A DNA stretch of 64,000 nucleotides from Mesostigma viride (Eukaryota > Streptophyta > Mesostigmatophyceae > Mesostigmatales > Mesostigmataceae). The stretch is from NCBI GenBank assembly GCA_009746045.1, contig RPFO01000106.1, forward strand, positions 1,852,211 through 1,916,210, read 5' to 3'. Of this stretch, positions 21,701 to 33,311 are shown in pieces. Below the pieces are notes generated by a model. The model saw nothing but the letters and a program-made list of their open reading frames with translations, searched no databases and was not told the origin of the DNA. The translations under genes were made by a program, and so were the position numbers. How positions within the stretch are numbered: the stretch's first letter is position 1; every line of letters begins with the position of its first letter.

Positions 21701-24700
21701 CAGTGCATGCTGTTGATGGCAGTGCATGCTGTTGGTGGCAGTGCATGCTGTTGGTGGCAGTGCATGCTGTTGGTGGCAGTGCATGCTGTTGGTGGCAGTG
21801 CATGCTATTGGTGGCAGTGCATGCTATTGGTGACAGTGCAAGCTGTTGGTGGCAGTGCATGCTATTGGTGACAGTGCAAGCTATTGGTGGCAGTGCATGC
21901 TGTTGGTGGCAGTGCGTGGTATTGGTGGCAGTTCAAGCTATTGGTGGCAGTGCATGCTGTTGGTGACAGTGCATGCTGTTGGTGGCAGTGCATGCTATTG
22001 GTGGCAGTGCATGCTGTTGGTGGCAGTGCATGGTAATGGTGGTAGTGCATGGTGTTGGTGGCAGTGCAAGCTATTGATGGCAGTGCATGGTGTTGGTGGC
22101 AGTGCATGCTATCGGTGGCAGTGCATGGTAATGGTGGCAGTCCATGGTAATGGTGGTAGTGCATGGTGTTGGTGGCAGTGCAAGTTATTGGTGGCAGTGC
22201 ATGCTGTTGGTGGCAGTGCATGCTATTGATGGCAGTGCATGCTGTCAGTGGCAGTGCATGGTGTTGGTGGCAGTGCGAGCTATTGGTGGCAGTGCAGGGT
22301 ATCGTCCAGAATGATAACCTAAGGCTCCATGCAGTCGTGCTAATAGGAGGCTTTGTACCTCCTGTTTAAGAATTTTTTATCTGCTTCATTGCTTCCATGG
22401 CGGCTATGAATGTGCACGGAGCAACCAGCTGCCGCGATGCCCAGCACAGGACAGAGCGCGGCTGTCACACCTGGCTATCACATGCGACGCTCTTTCCTCC
22501 GTGCAAACATGATCTGAACTGTCTGAATCTATAACAACTTATCCATCAAACATCAAACACATTGATAAGCCGTGATTTATGATGCAGTCATGAGATTTCA
22601 CGTCACTTGTTATGTTCAAGCCTGCTTTATGAGTGAATCCTCGCCCTTTATTTTATTCCTACTTCGACTGAAACCTCGCCAACATCCCGGCCACACGCAG
22701 GATTCCGCGGATCTTCAAACGGAGGGCGGCCAGGGACTGCTCCAGCGCGTGGTCCAGGTGGTCAACTATGCACTGCGCGACGCGGGGCCCAAGGGGGAGC
22801 CCGTGACGCTGTCCCCACGCGAGGTGGTGGAGGCGATCGACCAGGGGGGGTCGCAGGGGGGGCCCACCGGTCGGCACTGGGTGCTGGATCCCATTGACGG
22901 CACTCGTGGGTGGGTTCTCTTATATTGATTAGTAAGAGAATAACCCCGTCTAAGCAAACCCTCAACCCCTAACATCAGTGCAGGAGCATGGTTGGGCTAT
23001 TACGGGGTCATACTTCTAGTGGTCCTCGCTGCGCGACTGAAGGGTTGGGTGTGCTGAAGGTAGCTTGTGGCCTTATAGGGTTATGTTCTTGTAGGCCTAT
23101 AGGGTCAGATTCTCTGAAGGCCTATAGGGTTATATTCTTGTAGCCTTCTAGGTTTATATTCTTGTAGGCCTATAGGCTACTGAGCTTTGTCACGGCAGTC
23201 CGTCACCGGTCAGCTCCGCCATCACAATTGACATCCAACCAAACTAGGTCTTGACCAGCGAGCTATTGTTGCGGGATGGTGCTCACCGCTCTGTCGTCAT
23301 GCCATGCATGGCCGCTGTTTCCCCTCTTCTCCGGTCCCTCCCTGCCGACCCCCCATGCCCTTATCCTCCCTTCTTCTCCCCCCGCCCCTGCCATGCCCTT
23401 ATCCTCCCTTTTCTATCCCCCCTCCCACCACATAACAATGACAATATGTTACCACCCCGCCAGCTTTGTGCGCGGCGACCAGTACGCGATCGCGCTGGGC
23501 CTGCTGGACAATGGGGAAGCGGTCGCGGGGGTGCTCGGTTGCCCCAACCTGCCGCTGACGCGCCTCACCAATGAGGGGCTGACAGAGGGCCAGCCGCGGG
23601 GCTGCCTGTTCTCCGCGAGCAAAGGGGACGGCTGCTTCTTGGAGGCGATGGACGGGGACCAAGCGAGCGTACGGAAGCGGGTGGGTGAGGGTCCTATCTC
23701 TACAATAGGCTGGCATCGGCTAGTCATAGCAAGGGCCTGTCATGTCAATAGGCTGGCATGGGCTTGTCATAGGAATGCCCTGTCATGTCAATAGGCTAGC
23801 ATCAACATAACAGGCTAATATCGATGCTGCCTGTGGCATAGCAGGCTAACATCGATGTAACGGGCTATCTGGGGCAATCGTTAGCTAGGCTTCACAGGGG
23901 CGACTCCCCTTGCTCAGGGGGTCGGCTTCCACAGGTCTTTGAGGCTACCAGAGGTGCATAGTCGGGCAGGTGGGAGGGAGTGGCATGGTAGGGCGGTTGA
24001 TGTGTAGTGAGGCACCCACGAGGGATTTGTCTTCCACAGGACTTGTCGTGGCATGTAAGGAGCTTTTTGGGATGTAATAGATAGGGATTGGTAATAGATA
24101 GGGATTGGTAATAGATAGGGATTGGTAATAGATAGGGATTGGTGGTACACAGGGTTATGTCAGGTGGGAAAGAGTGCCTAATGCTGAACCTAGTTCTGTC
24201 GAGGCTCGCCTCACCCTTCCTCGGCAGAAATTTTCTCTGGCTGGTCATAGTCTCCTTCAGAGTAGTAGCTCGTCACTGGGGGTTCGTGGGGCCACCAATG
24301 CAGCTCTGATTCGAAAATGCAGCGGCCAACTGCCGTCACCTCCGATCCTATCCCTGGGGGTGAGGGAATTCCTCCGTTGTCATCCTTTGATGAAAATGTC
24401 AACATTGCATGATTGAGCCACACCTCGTCATGGCATGCGATGGCTTGCGATGGAGCGTGATGGCGCGTCACGTGTTTTTGCCGCCTACCGTGTCTCATGG
24501 CATCTGATGGTGGTCGTTCCCACGGTGTCGGTTGGACCGCTACCGTGCAGGTGCACATGGACGACCTGGCGGACCCTGTCTGGTGCACCATGTGCGAGTC
24601 GTACGAGTCACGCCACTCCAACCACGAGATATCCTCGCGCGCCACCGCGGTGCGTGCGCTAGCAGCAATTATGTCCTCTGCCAAACCGTGCTCTAGCGTT

Positions 24701-25999
24701 GGTTGATCATGTGCCAGAAGAAGACATCTCACTGCCCACGGCCCACTTGTGACGCTCCAGCCATGAGACTGCGCCGGCGCGGTGCATCTGATAGCATTTT
24801 GCTGATAGTCTGCCCGAAGATTTCTGGGCTAGGAACAGTAATTCTTTCGAACCCGATACCTCGCGCGCCCCCTCGATGCATGCGCTAGCATTAACTACCG
24901 ACAGTTAGACTTTGCCTCTAGCTTGAGTGATAGCTTTGCCCAGTGGTTTGTGCCTCTAGCTTGAGTGATAGCTTTGCCCAGTGGTTTGTGCCTCTAGCTT
25001 GAGTGATACCTTTGCCCAGTGGTTTGTGCCTCTAGCTTGAGTGATACCTTTGCCCAGTGGTTTGTGCCTCTAGCTTGAGTGATACCTTTGCCCAGTGGTT
25101 TGTGCGTCTAGCTTGAGTGATACCTTTGCCCAGTGGTTTGTGCGTCTAGCTTGAGTGATACCTTTGCCCAGCGATTTGTGCGTCTAGCTTGAGTGCTGGC
25201 AGTATCTGCGGTGGGCCGCTGCGGCGCAAGCGCTAGCATAAGTGAGCATAAATATATTCATTTGCATAAATATAATCTGTCAAGGGGGGGGGGGGGAACA
25301 CAATAAGTCCTGTACCCTCCTGGCTTCTGAGCAGGAAAGGGGCCAGCAATTGCACAGGCACGCTTTGAGACCATTGCAAATACGAGGACAGTCGCATTCT
25401 GAATTGCACGCCCTTCCCAATTCTGGTTGGCCGGCCAAGCTATGTCTCATCTGAAGTAAACTTACAATAAGATTATAAGTTTGCAGCATTAACTACCAGT
25501 TCTGTTTCTTTATGTTTATGCCTGGCCTAGTTCTTGCAAAACTTCTGGTAGCTATGAATCCGAAATGTCTCTTCAACTGGCTGCATAACCAGTCAACCAC
25601 CAACAAAATACTGTAACTGGCCACTAAAGGGATAGCGGCTATTCACCAGCCTCCAACGATACCAACCAAATACTGTAACTGGCCACTAAAGGGATAGCGG
25701 CTATTCACCAGCCTTCAACGATACCAGCGAAATACTGTAACTGGCCACTAAAGGCATAGCGGCTATTCACAAGCCTCCAACGCTATTCTTTATATGCGTG
25801 AAGCGTGTCCATGACCCGTGTTATGGCATTCATGGCACGTTGGTGGTTGATGCCGATGGCCGATGGGTTTCAGCTTCTGATGCCTCTACCTATGCATTCA
25901 CTACTGTGGCTGTATGTGCTTTATTAGTGTCGATGGATGCATATCGGTGAATTCAGTATTCACACGCGACAAAATGGCATGGTGTGTGTTGATGAACCG

Positions 26000-26031
<32 letters not shown>

Positions 26032-27508
26032 TTCCCCTCCCAGATCCTGGGCGTGGTCACCCCTTCTCTGCGCGCGGACAGCCAGGCCAAGTACGGCGCG
26101 ATGGCGCGTGGGGACGCGCACATCTACATGCGCTTTCCCCCGCCCACCTACCGCGAGAAGATCTGGGACCACTGCGCGGGTGCCATCGTCATCACGGGTG
26201 AGCATGTCTGGCAATCGTACCTTCCCTCACTGCCTTCCCACTCTGCCTTCCCACTCTGTGGTTGAATGTCATTGCCAGTGGGCCTGCCCTTTCTGCGGTT
26301 TTGCTCCGCATTTGCGAGGCTGACTCCAGGGAATGTACGGTCACTTTGCCAGAAAAGGGCCGTAATGGGGACTTTGTGTCCCGTCACGGGTCTTTTCACG
26401 CTCCCACATTTGTATGTATGGTTGTGGTTGTCTGGGACATGGTAAGCTGGATGTGTGAGTAAATTGCGGTCTTCATTGATGCCATCAGCATGATGGCTCC
26501 GAGCTAGGGCTCGGCTCTCTGGGCAGCGCTGGCTGAATGTGTACTGTGTAGTACTGTGTTGGATGACGTAGCCTTTTTTTTCTACAAATTGGATGCATTA
26601 TTTTGCGGCCATTGTCACACGCATAAACCCTACTCATTCGCCCAGAAGCTAGCATTAGGCAGAGCCTGTGGGGTCAACTTGCTTGGGCGTATAGCTTTTT
26701 TGTTTTGTACACTGGCTGTCTCAGCGTAGCAGGGGGTAGGCTAGCATCGTGCTTTGGGGATGCCAAAATGAGCTTTGTTGCCTCCATACGGGATACCTTT
26801 ACCGTATCATCTACAATGGGCGGCATATCCTGACCTGGCCTGGCCCCAAGGACAAACCCAGACGGGTTGGTAGACTGCCATGAACTATACAGATCAGTTG
26901 CTGGCCGACCTAGTGGTCCCAGCCCAGTTTGAACACCGCATTTCCTCCCTCTCTCTTGAATGGACTGCTATGGAGGACAAGAGGAGGTGGCAGACCATTG
27001 TCCAGGGCCACACGCCAGCCCCTGTGGGCAAGCCCCCCCCGCCAGGAGGAAGGGGCGCTTTGCTGAGTAGAGTAGCTAGGATTTTTTGTAGATAGACTAG
27101 TTTAGCGTTAGCTTAGTTAGGTTTTGCGGCTTCGCTCACCCCCATCCACCAGCAAGGCAACACGTGCTACATGATCTCCCAACGGAGTCATCTTATAATT
27201 TAATTTAACTTTTAATCATCTACAATAGCGGGTGACTTGCATTGCATGCGCTTTCTTTTCCAACCATGGAACACCAACCGTTTGCCATGCACCGTGCTTG
27301 TGATCTGCTTGTTATATGTTCATGTGTTTCAGAGGCAGGGGGTGTTGTCATGGATGCCAGGGGGGCACCCCTGGATTTCTCAAAAGGGCGGTACCTGGAC
27401 ATCCACAAGGGCATTATTGCGACCACCGGCAGGTTAAAGGATGTCGTCCTGGCGGCAGTGGAGCTGGCGATATCAGGCTATGAGGCTGAGGAAAAGGCAA
27501 AGAAATGA
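18769..27508 (+). CDS. SAL1: 3'(2'),5'-bisphosphate nucleotidase, SAL1/HAL2-like, 8 exons
   Basis: Hydrolyses 3'-phosphoadenosine 5'-phosphate (PAP) to AMP; plant SAL1 acts in plastids and mitochondria and controls PAP retrograde signalling. Exons: 18769-18834, 19798-19873, 21209-21282, 22701-22909, 23464-23680, 24551-24649, 26044-26197, 27333-27508. Phases agree and the product is 355 aa (plant SAL1: 353). Metal-binding and catalytic motifs of the lithium-sensitive inositol-phosphatase superfamily are all present: SPVTVADYG, LVAEE, DPIDGT and the late WDHCAGAIV. RIDSQAKYGA-like and RGDQYAIALGLL segments match the PAP phosphatase branch. The N-terminus MAYEKELAVARRAALLAARL matches the short plant form and shows no long transit peptide. 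Introns hold a 19-bp minisatellite, several other arrays and a LINE. Very secure assignment. Confidence 0.95.
21427..22300. repeat. 19-bp minisatellite in SAL1 intron 3
   Basis: About 45 imperfect copies of CTGTTGGTGGCAGTGCATG fill most of intron 3. Variants alternate CTGTTGG, CTATTGG and GTAATGG. Because 19 is not a multiple of 3, every frame on both strands reads as a 19-residue repeat, producing long false ORFs. The units contain the palindrome GCATGC. Confidence 0.95.
23072..23175. repeat. Short tandem repeat in SAL1 intron 4
   Basis: About four imperfect units of roughly 33 bp built around ggcctatagggttatattct and cttgtaggcctataggg. Intronic and non-coding. Confidence 0.7.
23690..23880. 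repeat. Imperfect repeats of an ataggctggcat motif in SAL1 intron 5
   Basis: Strings such as caataggctggcat, tgtcatgtcaataggctagc and aacaggctaatatcgatg recur every 40-50 bp. They begin just inside the donor at 23681 and degrade downstream. No exon bases are clearly copied, so I do not count this among the splice-junction duplications. Confidence 0.55.
24069..24143. repeat. 17-bp tandem repeat in SAL1 intron 5
   Basis: Four near-perfect copies of gtaatagatagggattg in direct order, intronic. Confidence 0.85.
24848..24898 (+). repeat. Decayed copy of the SAL1 exon 6 donor junction
   Basis: The exon 6 end and donor read GAGATATCCTCGCGCGCC then ACCGCG/gtgcgtgcgctagcag. At 24853 the intron reads cgatacctcgcgcgcc followed by ccctcgatgcatgcgctagc. 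Order and spacing match over about 40 bp, but the donor GT has changed to AT. Confidence 0.7.
24913..25198. repeat. 38-bp tandem array in SAL1 intron 6
   Basis: About seven and a half units of 38 bp containing tctagcttgagtgata and ctttgcccagtggtttgtg. Successive copies show stepwise variants (tagc to tacc, gcctc to gcgtc, then gcgattt), suggesting serial duplication from one end. Confidence 0.9.
25607..25790. repeat. 62-bp tandem array in SAL1 intron 6
   Basis: Three units starting at 25607, 25669 and 25731 with aatactgtaactggccacta. They are nearly identical and intronic. Confidence 0.9.
26000..26030. repeat. Poly-C tract before SAL1 exon 7
   Basis: A run of about 30 C bases within the pyrimidine tract ahead of the acceptor at 26043. 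It may contribute to splicing, or its length may be a sequencing artefact. Confidence 0.75.
26818..27214 (+). mobile_element. LINE copy E in SAL1 intron 7, with 12-bp TSD
   Basis: Direct repeats ATCATCTACAAT at 26806-26817 and 27215-27226 bracket a 397-bp, strongly 5'-truncated LINE in the same orientation as SAL1. It carries the ORF2 C-terminus (LLADLVVPAQFEHRISSL, open from 26880) and the family 3' UTR and AATTT-type tail. It ends about 106 bp before the exon 8 acceptor. Confidence 0.92.
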
Positions 27509-29628
27509 GCGCTTGATTTTCCCCAGGCTGTTGGAACGTCGGGGAAGAATCTGTGGCAACCAGGGAAAGCTCAAGGTATAAGTGTTGCCAGAATGTTTCT
27601 AGAAAGCGAGATTTAGTGCGCAGAGTCACGAAACCAACCCACAAAATTAAGAAGCGTAGTGTTGTGTTTGGCATGCGCACTATCGCATAATCCGCTCAGT
27701 AGAAATGGTGGGCCGATTTTTTCGTACGGAGCCCATAATGATTTTTAACGTTGCCAGTTAATTCTTCTGCAGGTAGCAAGCAGGAATATCTAGATATAGA
27801 ATAAAAACACGCGCTCCCTTTGGGGAGTCACCGTTGGGGAGAACCGGAGTGCTTTTAATCCCTGTATATGCACAGCAGGAAAAGGGGCAGAGACCCCTCC
27901 TTTCCTTCATGCCAGAGGCATGCCATAGCAGCAACCGGATACGATTAAACGATCCGGCAACTACTGTGAAGTGCAATAAGACCCGCATGTGGGCATAGCA
28001 TGACAAGGAGAGCGTGGGCAAGCAAGCAGAGCGAATCGATGGATGAAGCATGACTGGCTGTGCTATTGCTAAGCTATATGCAAAGGGTACGATTTCTGGC
28101 CTGCGCTTGTTGTCTCCTTGATATGAAAGGGTATGGCTGGCTGTCTACCGTGCATTAGCGTTGCACACATGTGGCAACAGATGTCCATGTATATGAACGC
28201 AAATGGTTTTCACCTTTGCGGCGTGCCAAATCAGAATGTATATGATGGCATGCAAGGCTAGGTATGTACATGGTTGCTACATTCTTGGCAGCAGTGGCTA
28301 CAATTGCGACAATAACTACCACTGGTTACAAGGGCTAATCTAGCGACCCCCGGGGGGCTTCCGTACATCTCATGGTTGATCATCAGGTCCCCGCCCCTTC
28401 CATAGACCTTGGGTTTAATTCTGGGGATCCTGCTAGTGGCGGAGGTATTCCGGCCACAGGTCACGTCGCTGCTGCTGCAGAACGGGGGTCAGGTCGTCGT
28501 CCAGCGTCCAGGTGTTCATTGAAGTGGTGCAACCTCTTGCGACGAGAGAGGATCGAACAGCCGCTTAAACTCCAAGGAGTTGAAGGTGAGCAGGACTGGT
28601 GCAGGGGAGTCGCCTTGTCCTGCACATGAGAGGGGAAGGCGGTGGCACCCACGCATTTCTACTAGCTTCACCGGCCTGCCAGGCCCATGAGGGTAAGAAC
28701 TCGAGCTCGTCAGCAAGAGAGGTTGACGTCTCCCCTGGCTCCTGGGGGAAACGTGACGCAGAACCACTCGGCTCTTGCGGCGGGCGCGATCATTGGCGTC
28801 CGCGCCTGGTGGTGGGCTTCCAGAGCTCTCAGAGCCGTTTGATTATATCAAGGAGAGGTTTGATTATATGTCAAATAACTCATGCAGGTCGTATCCTCAA
28901 TGGAATATCACGCAGTATGTTTTCAAACCCGAGGATTTCACAACATGGTCATATGAATCCTCCTTAACTAGTTGATCAACAGCTCAAGTTTGCCTCTGTA
29001 TCATGTCTGGCTGGACTTACATCGTACAGCACTTGTGCGTCCCGGCTGGCCAAAGGCATAGGACGTGAGCACGCGCGCAGCTACACGTCATGCCGCCGGT
29101 GGCTGCGCCAACATAGGAACCACATTGACGTACACCTATACTGTGCAACGAAAAGGAGGGATCCATCCCTCTAGATAGGGTGCAGGTCAGCTCCTCACGT
29201 GAACTTTCGTGGGGGGGCATGCATGCAGGCGCTGGCCACTGAGATTCTCCTGTTACGCAAACTAATTACATGCTGCCGGAAACTCCCCTGGAGTGTAAGC
29301 CAACATATGTCATATGGGAGCTCCACAGAGAAAACACCACAGGGGGTTTACATAACGGTTAACCGCTAACACCACAGCTAGGGGGCGTCACTGCTGAGCG
29401 CCTGATTTTGAGAATTTGAATTGCCTGCAAAGGGCGCAAGGTTTTTATCATGGGGGGGGGGGGGGCGTCTCAGGTAAAATGCTCAGTCCACATAAGGTCC
29501 GACATGGCTCTGTCAGACGTGAAGCGAGCTCCAACATCGCCCCGGCACCAGTTGGCCAGAATTTTCAAAAAGGTGTGCGCTTAAGTTGGCTTTCTGAAGA
29601 CAGCGCGACGAAAGTAGAACAGGAGTGC
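27509..29628. other. Intergenic DNA downstream of SAL1
   Basis: No host gene seen. A motif of about 34 bp shared with 9844 and 47215 lies at 28091-28124. A decayed LINE ORF1 piece lies at about 28430-28770. A G run sits at about 29452-29465. Positions 29540-29628 (around aaaaaggtgtgcgcttaag) resemble 37780-37800 and 39245-39325, so they may be old element UTR sequence. Confidence 0.5.
28430..28770 (-). pseudogene. Decayed LINE ORF1 fragment
   Basis: Minus-strand frames read SPAPVLLTFNSLEFKRLF, matching APVLLTFKSMGDKLAFLK of the ORF1 at 37854. A shifted frame then gives WTLDDDLTP-like sequence and a CRRDL-like end. Several frameshifts and stops. No tail or TSD was found. Confidence 0.65.
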
Positions 29629-30408
29629 TGTAACGACTAAAAATGATCATCAACATCATCCACAGTCCAATATGAAAGATCTTTTACCTGGGTTGCTTTC
29701 CTGAGTCGCAGAACTTCAAGTATCCGAGCAACGTTGAGATGGAAATTCCACAGCACGTGATTTAGGGAATCACAACCCCTTGTAGACACAAAGACAAGCT
29801 CGTGTATAGACGGCCTCTGTGGAACTGAAGGTCGTCTATAGCCAAGGGGCTCTTATGGATTGGACAACAAAGCCAAGCTTTATTATACCATGGTGAATCA
29901 AAACCAACGTAGCAACAATGGCGACCCCACGTCCTTGATATCGACGTGCTTGTCGAACTTGCTCCAACCTTAGCCTGAAGAGAACCAATCAGAACCATGG
30001 GATTCTATACAAGATCTTCGTATCCATCCTAGTCACACAGAACAGAACAACACCACACACAGCCTGGCAGAATCTTTCCATGAGATCCTAAATCTGTCGT
30101 AAGCACTGAAGTCCCAAAGGAGCATTTAAGACTCAATAGTACCAACTAACAAACTACAACCCCACGTGGATCAGGCCACGACCAATGAGGGCTCCTATCA
30201 GTAGTATCAGCCAACAAACTACAACCCTACGTGGATCAGGCCACGACCAATGAGGGTTCCTATCAGTTGGTTGACAAAGTATCAGCTCCAAGTACCGTCG
30301 TCTTAGAAACCTCATAACTTTCTCAATACTGATCCAAAAGTCCTCAAATAAAAGCCAAACATTCACAAAACAAAGGATGTAACAACAAAGTCATTTTTGC
30401 TTGTTACA
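29629..30408 (-). repeat. LTR, left copy (3' LTR of the element)
   Basis: 780 bp, starting TG and ending CA. It contains an internal tandem duplication at about 30146-30265, centred on acgtggatcaggccacgacc, which is also present in the other LTR and so predates insertion. Confidence 0.93.
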
Positions 30409-30767
30409 TATCTCCCCCTCAAAACTGGACCTCCCAGGTCCAATAGCCAACTCTTGAAGGCAGAGGAACATTGAACAGAAATCCACCATCTCTTGGGAAA
30501 AGCAGATGGGTTTTTACATCCCTGGAAACAGGGCCTCCTATCTCATAAACATCTAGTCACAGGTTTCTACAGCAGACAAGTCACTACCTTATCTACTATA
30601 AATCCAGATAAACACATCTCATAATACAAGGTCTTCCATTCAGCATCCTGGAACCTGGAACTCTGGACTGGAACATCAGAACTGGACTGGAGCCCCCCCA
30701 TCATCCATCCTGGAATCCCCCCCTCACACCACAATCCAAAGCCCCCTTTCCTTCTCAGCCCTGTTCC

Positions 30768-31469
30768 TCACAGGCTATACCAATCCCCATTCAGGCCATC
30801 CTTGCCCTTGAGTCCACCCATGGGAAACTGCTCCACCATGTGGGCCAACTCTGGCCAGTCCCTGCTGACCTGCAACACCACGCAAGTCTCAGCAGCTCCT
30901 GCCACCATCTGGGCAGCATAGCGAAGGCATGCCCCTGGATAGGAGAAGAGCACCACAGACTGACTCTCAGGGTCCATCACCCAAGTAGAGGACGTCTTGT
31001 GCCTGCTCACCCATGATCTGTACGCCCACCAGAACTGCAGAAAGGTCTTGACCACCGACCACTTAGCACCTATCAGAGGCACCAGCACCCTTAGTGGCGT
31101 CTGACGGATCTTAAGTTCCACAGTGTACTTGGGCAACCCTGGATGGCAAAAGAGGTTAGAAGTCTCCAAAGGAAAACACCTTCTGGCAGAGCTGGAGGAA
31201 GAAGGAACCAAATCAAAGGCACCCTTCTGAACTGAAAACTCCAACAGCTCCATGTAGGAAGCCTCTCCCATACTCACTGGCTGCAACTGAGTAAATGCCT
31301 CCTTCAAGGCCTCAGGTAAGGCTGCCAGCATGACCGGCCCCTCAGCAGGCCTCATGTCAATCTCAGGTCCTGGTGACAATGCATACATCCTACGCAGCAG
31401 ATGAGCCACAAAAAGGGGAGCCACTCTCATACAGGCTTGTGTGCAGCTGAGATAGGACCTCCTCCACAT
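30768..31469 (-). CDS. Unidentified ORF in the LTR element, 233 aa
   Basis: This is the longest open frame inside the element. I do not recognise the family. Visible features are a Ser run (PSSSSSARR), several Trp residues (FLQFWWAYRSW) and a C-terminal part reading CVVLQVSRDWPELAHMVEQF. Another frame upstream at 31581-31390 (MAYVDHRNCTGPCDHYETL) may belong to the same protein before a frameshift. Its place near the 3' LTR is where integrase or an accessory ORF would lie, but no integrase motif is seen. Confidence 0.4.
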   Translation of the reverse strand: MWRRSYLSCTQACMRVAPLFVAHLLRRMYALSPGPEIDMRPAEGPVMLAALPEALKEAFTQLQPVSMGEASYMELLEFSVQKGAFDLVPSSSSSARRCFPLETSNLFCHPGLPKYTVELKIRQTPLRVLVPLIGAKWSVVKTFLQFWWAYRSWVSRHKTSSTWVMDPESQSVVLFSYPGACLRYAAQMVAGAAETCVVLQVSRDWPELAHMVEQFPMGGLKGKDGLNGDWYSL

Positions 31470-32309
31470 AGCCTTCAGAGCTCACCTCCCCCTCCTCTCT
31501 GTTGAGTGCAGCCAACGCCTTGGCCAAAGTCTCATAGTGGTCACAGGGGCCCGTGCAGTTCCTATGATCCACATAGGCCACTCAGCAGCACCAAGGTAGA
31601 AACCTCCAGGTATATACTATTGGTCTGGTACACGAAGACGTGCATGCAGAACATGACCCACGTGTCTTAATCATACCAGGAATCAAGCCCTAGGTGAACC
31701 ACTCCATATGTCGAGGGTACAACACAGAAGTCACTCTCCATGTGCCATCCAAGCTCAGATCCCCTCAACCATCCTCAGAAACTGGTCACCAAAATCTGGA
31801 TGTCATCTCAGCTTAGTCCAACCAAACTCCCACCAGAGTCCATCCCACTCAACTCAGATCCCCGTCGGATTCAATGAGTCCACATGAATCCAAGAAGGAG
31901 TAAACAGGATCAAGGCACCTAAGCCAAACAAGGCGAGGCCACTCCATGTTCTGGGACACCACCCTCCCTCAGCTAGAGTCCACGGGTGAAAGACAAGCCT
32001 GACATTCCCAGGGATAACGGGTCATCCACAGGGATCCATGCCACGAAATACTGACAACTCTCACTGCTTGATCAGGGCAGGAAGCAGAGTGTCATGTAGC
32101 AAGGCTAACCCTCTATACAGCGAACCCCACAAAACTAACTGGGCTGCCAGGGTCCAAGGCTCATCAAAGCTAGTCACCACAGCACACCCAAAGATTCCAG
32201 CCCTTCTCAAGGGAAGAGGTAGTCAGGGACAGATGCTGTATCACCACAACAGAGTGGCAGGTAACCGAGCCATAATAAATCCCCAATCCATCCCAACTGG
32301 GGACCTCCC

Positions 32310-32633
32310 TCAGATCACCAACAGGTCATAGCAGGCTGGGTGGATTCCAAGAATGCTCAATCCTAACACAGGGGCTGGCGTGAGCTTCTGCTGCAGCAAG
32401 TCCAAGGCCTGCTGACACCCGTCAGTCCACGCAAACTGGAACGAGGAAACGTCAACAGCGCCCCAGGTGGAAGTGCAGTCACCAAGAGGCAGGAGCAATC
32501 CAGCAGGAAGACGTCGCCAACAGGGTCGCCTCAGGAAGATCAAGGGTATCTCAGAAGTACACCCATGATGAAGAGAGGCCGTGGACAGGGTTGTCACCAG
32601 TGGGTACCCGCCAGCAGGTTGGGGAGGTGCCAC
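32310..32633 (-). pseudogene. Ty3/gypsy-type RT to RNase H connection, remnant
   Basis: The frame contains FAWTDGCQQALDLLQQKL followed by TPAPVLGL. This matches the conserved F-x-W-T-x-x-C-x-x-A-F-x-x-L-K-x-x-L-x-x-A-P-V-L segment at the end of Ty3/gypsy RT. No YxDD box or RNase H core is readable around it. It is the main clue to the element's superfamily. Confidence 0.6.
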
Positions 32634-33311
32634 AAAGCACAGCCAAAATAGCCCACCGATGGCCAGCGAAACCAGGATACCACATAGTCAGGGATCTATG
32701 AGGTGAGCCCGACAGGATGAACTGAAATCCCAGGGTGAATCCACGCTATGATCCTCACAGATCTCCTCCCCACCAGAACAAAATTCCCCCCCTCCAGTCG
32801 CACCAAAGGAGTGAGAGTGAGGTAAAGCCACATCTCCTTAGTAGCTAGTACACTCAAACCCATAGCCAGTGGCCTATGATAATCACAAGGCACACTATTT
32901 CTCCATAAGATGCCTGGGAAAACTATCCACAGCCTTGAGAGGGATAGCAGAAGATCAGTAATGCCTCACCAGCATTATGAACGGTATGCCCCAACTTGTA
33001 AATCGTAGCACACGCTACCCCCATGCAAGGGCTAGGTGCAGCCCAATCCCCTGCACGCCCTGCTCCCCACACAAATCCCCCTCAGCATAACTGGTAAACT
33101 GGAGACTACCAGCATGCCTAATAATTCCACCCCTCTGCGTAGAATAAGCTGTAATAATCCTGGTATCAGCTTCCCAAGATTGACAGCATGACCTAGCAGG
33201 AACAAACGCCATGGGATACGCATGAAGACAGAGGCCCAGCCAACCAGAGAAGGGTGGGGGAGGCAAGTCTCTCAGCCCACTAAACCACTGGTGGCCTGCA
33301 GGGTCGCTCTA

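Noticed and set aside
21323-22369. Long overlapping ORFs with 19-residue repeats rich in Gly, Trp and Cys or His and Gln
   Set aside because: They are a by-product of the 19-bp minisatellite in SAL1 intron 3; every frame on both strands stays open.
24913-25198. Regular 38-bp direct repeats that could suggest a CRISPR array
   Set aside because: The units are head-to-tail with no unique spacers, lie in an intron of a eukaryotic gene, and have no cas genes nearby.
30768-31469. Calling the 233-codon ORF an integrase or methyltransferase
   Set aside because: Position would fit an integrase, but no HHCC or DDE pattern is visible, and faint resemblance elsewhere is too weak to name a function.
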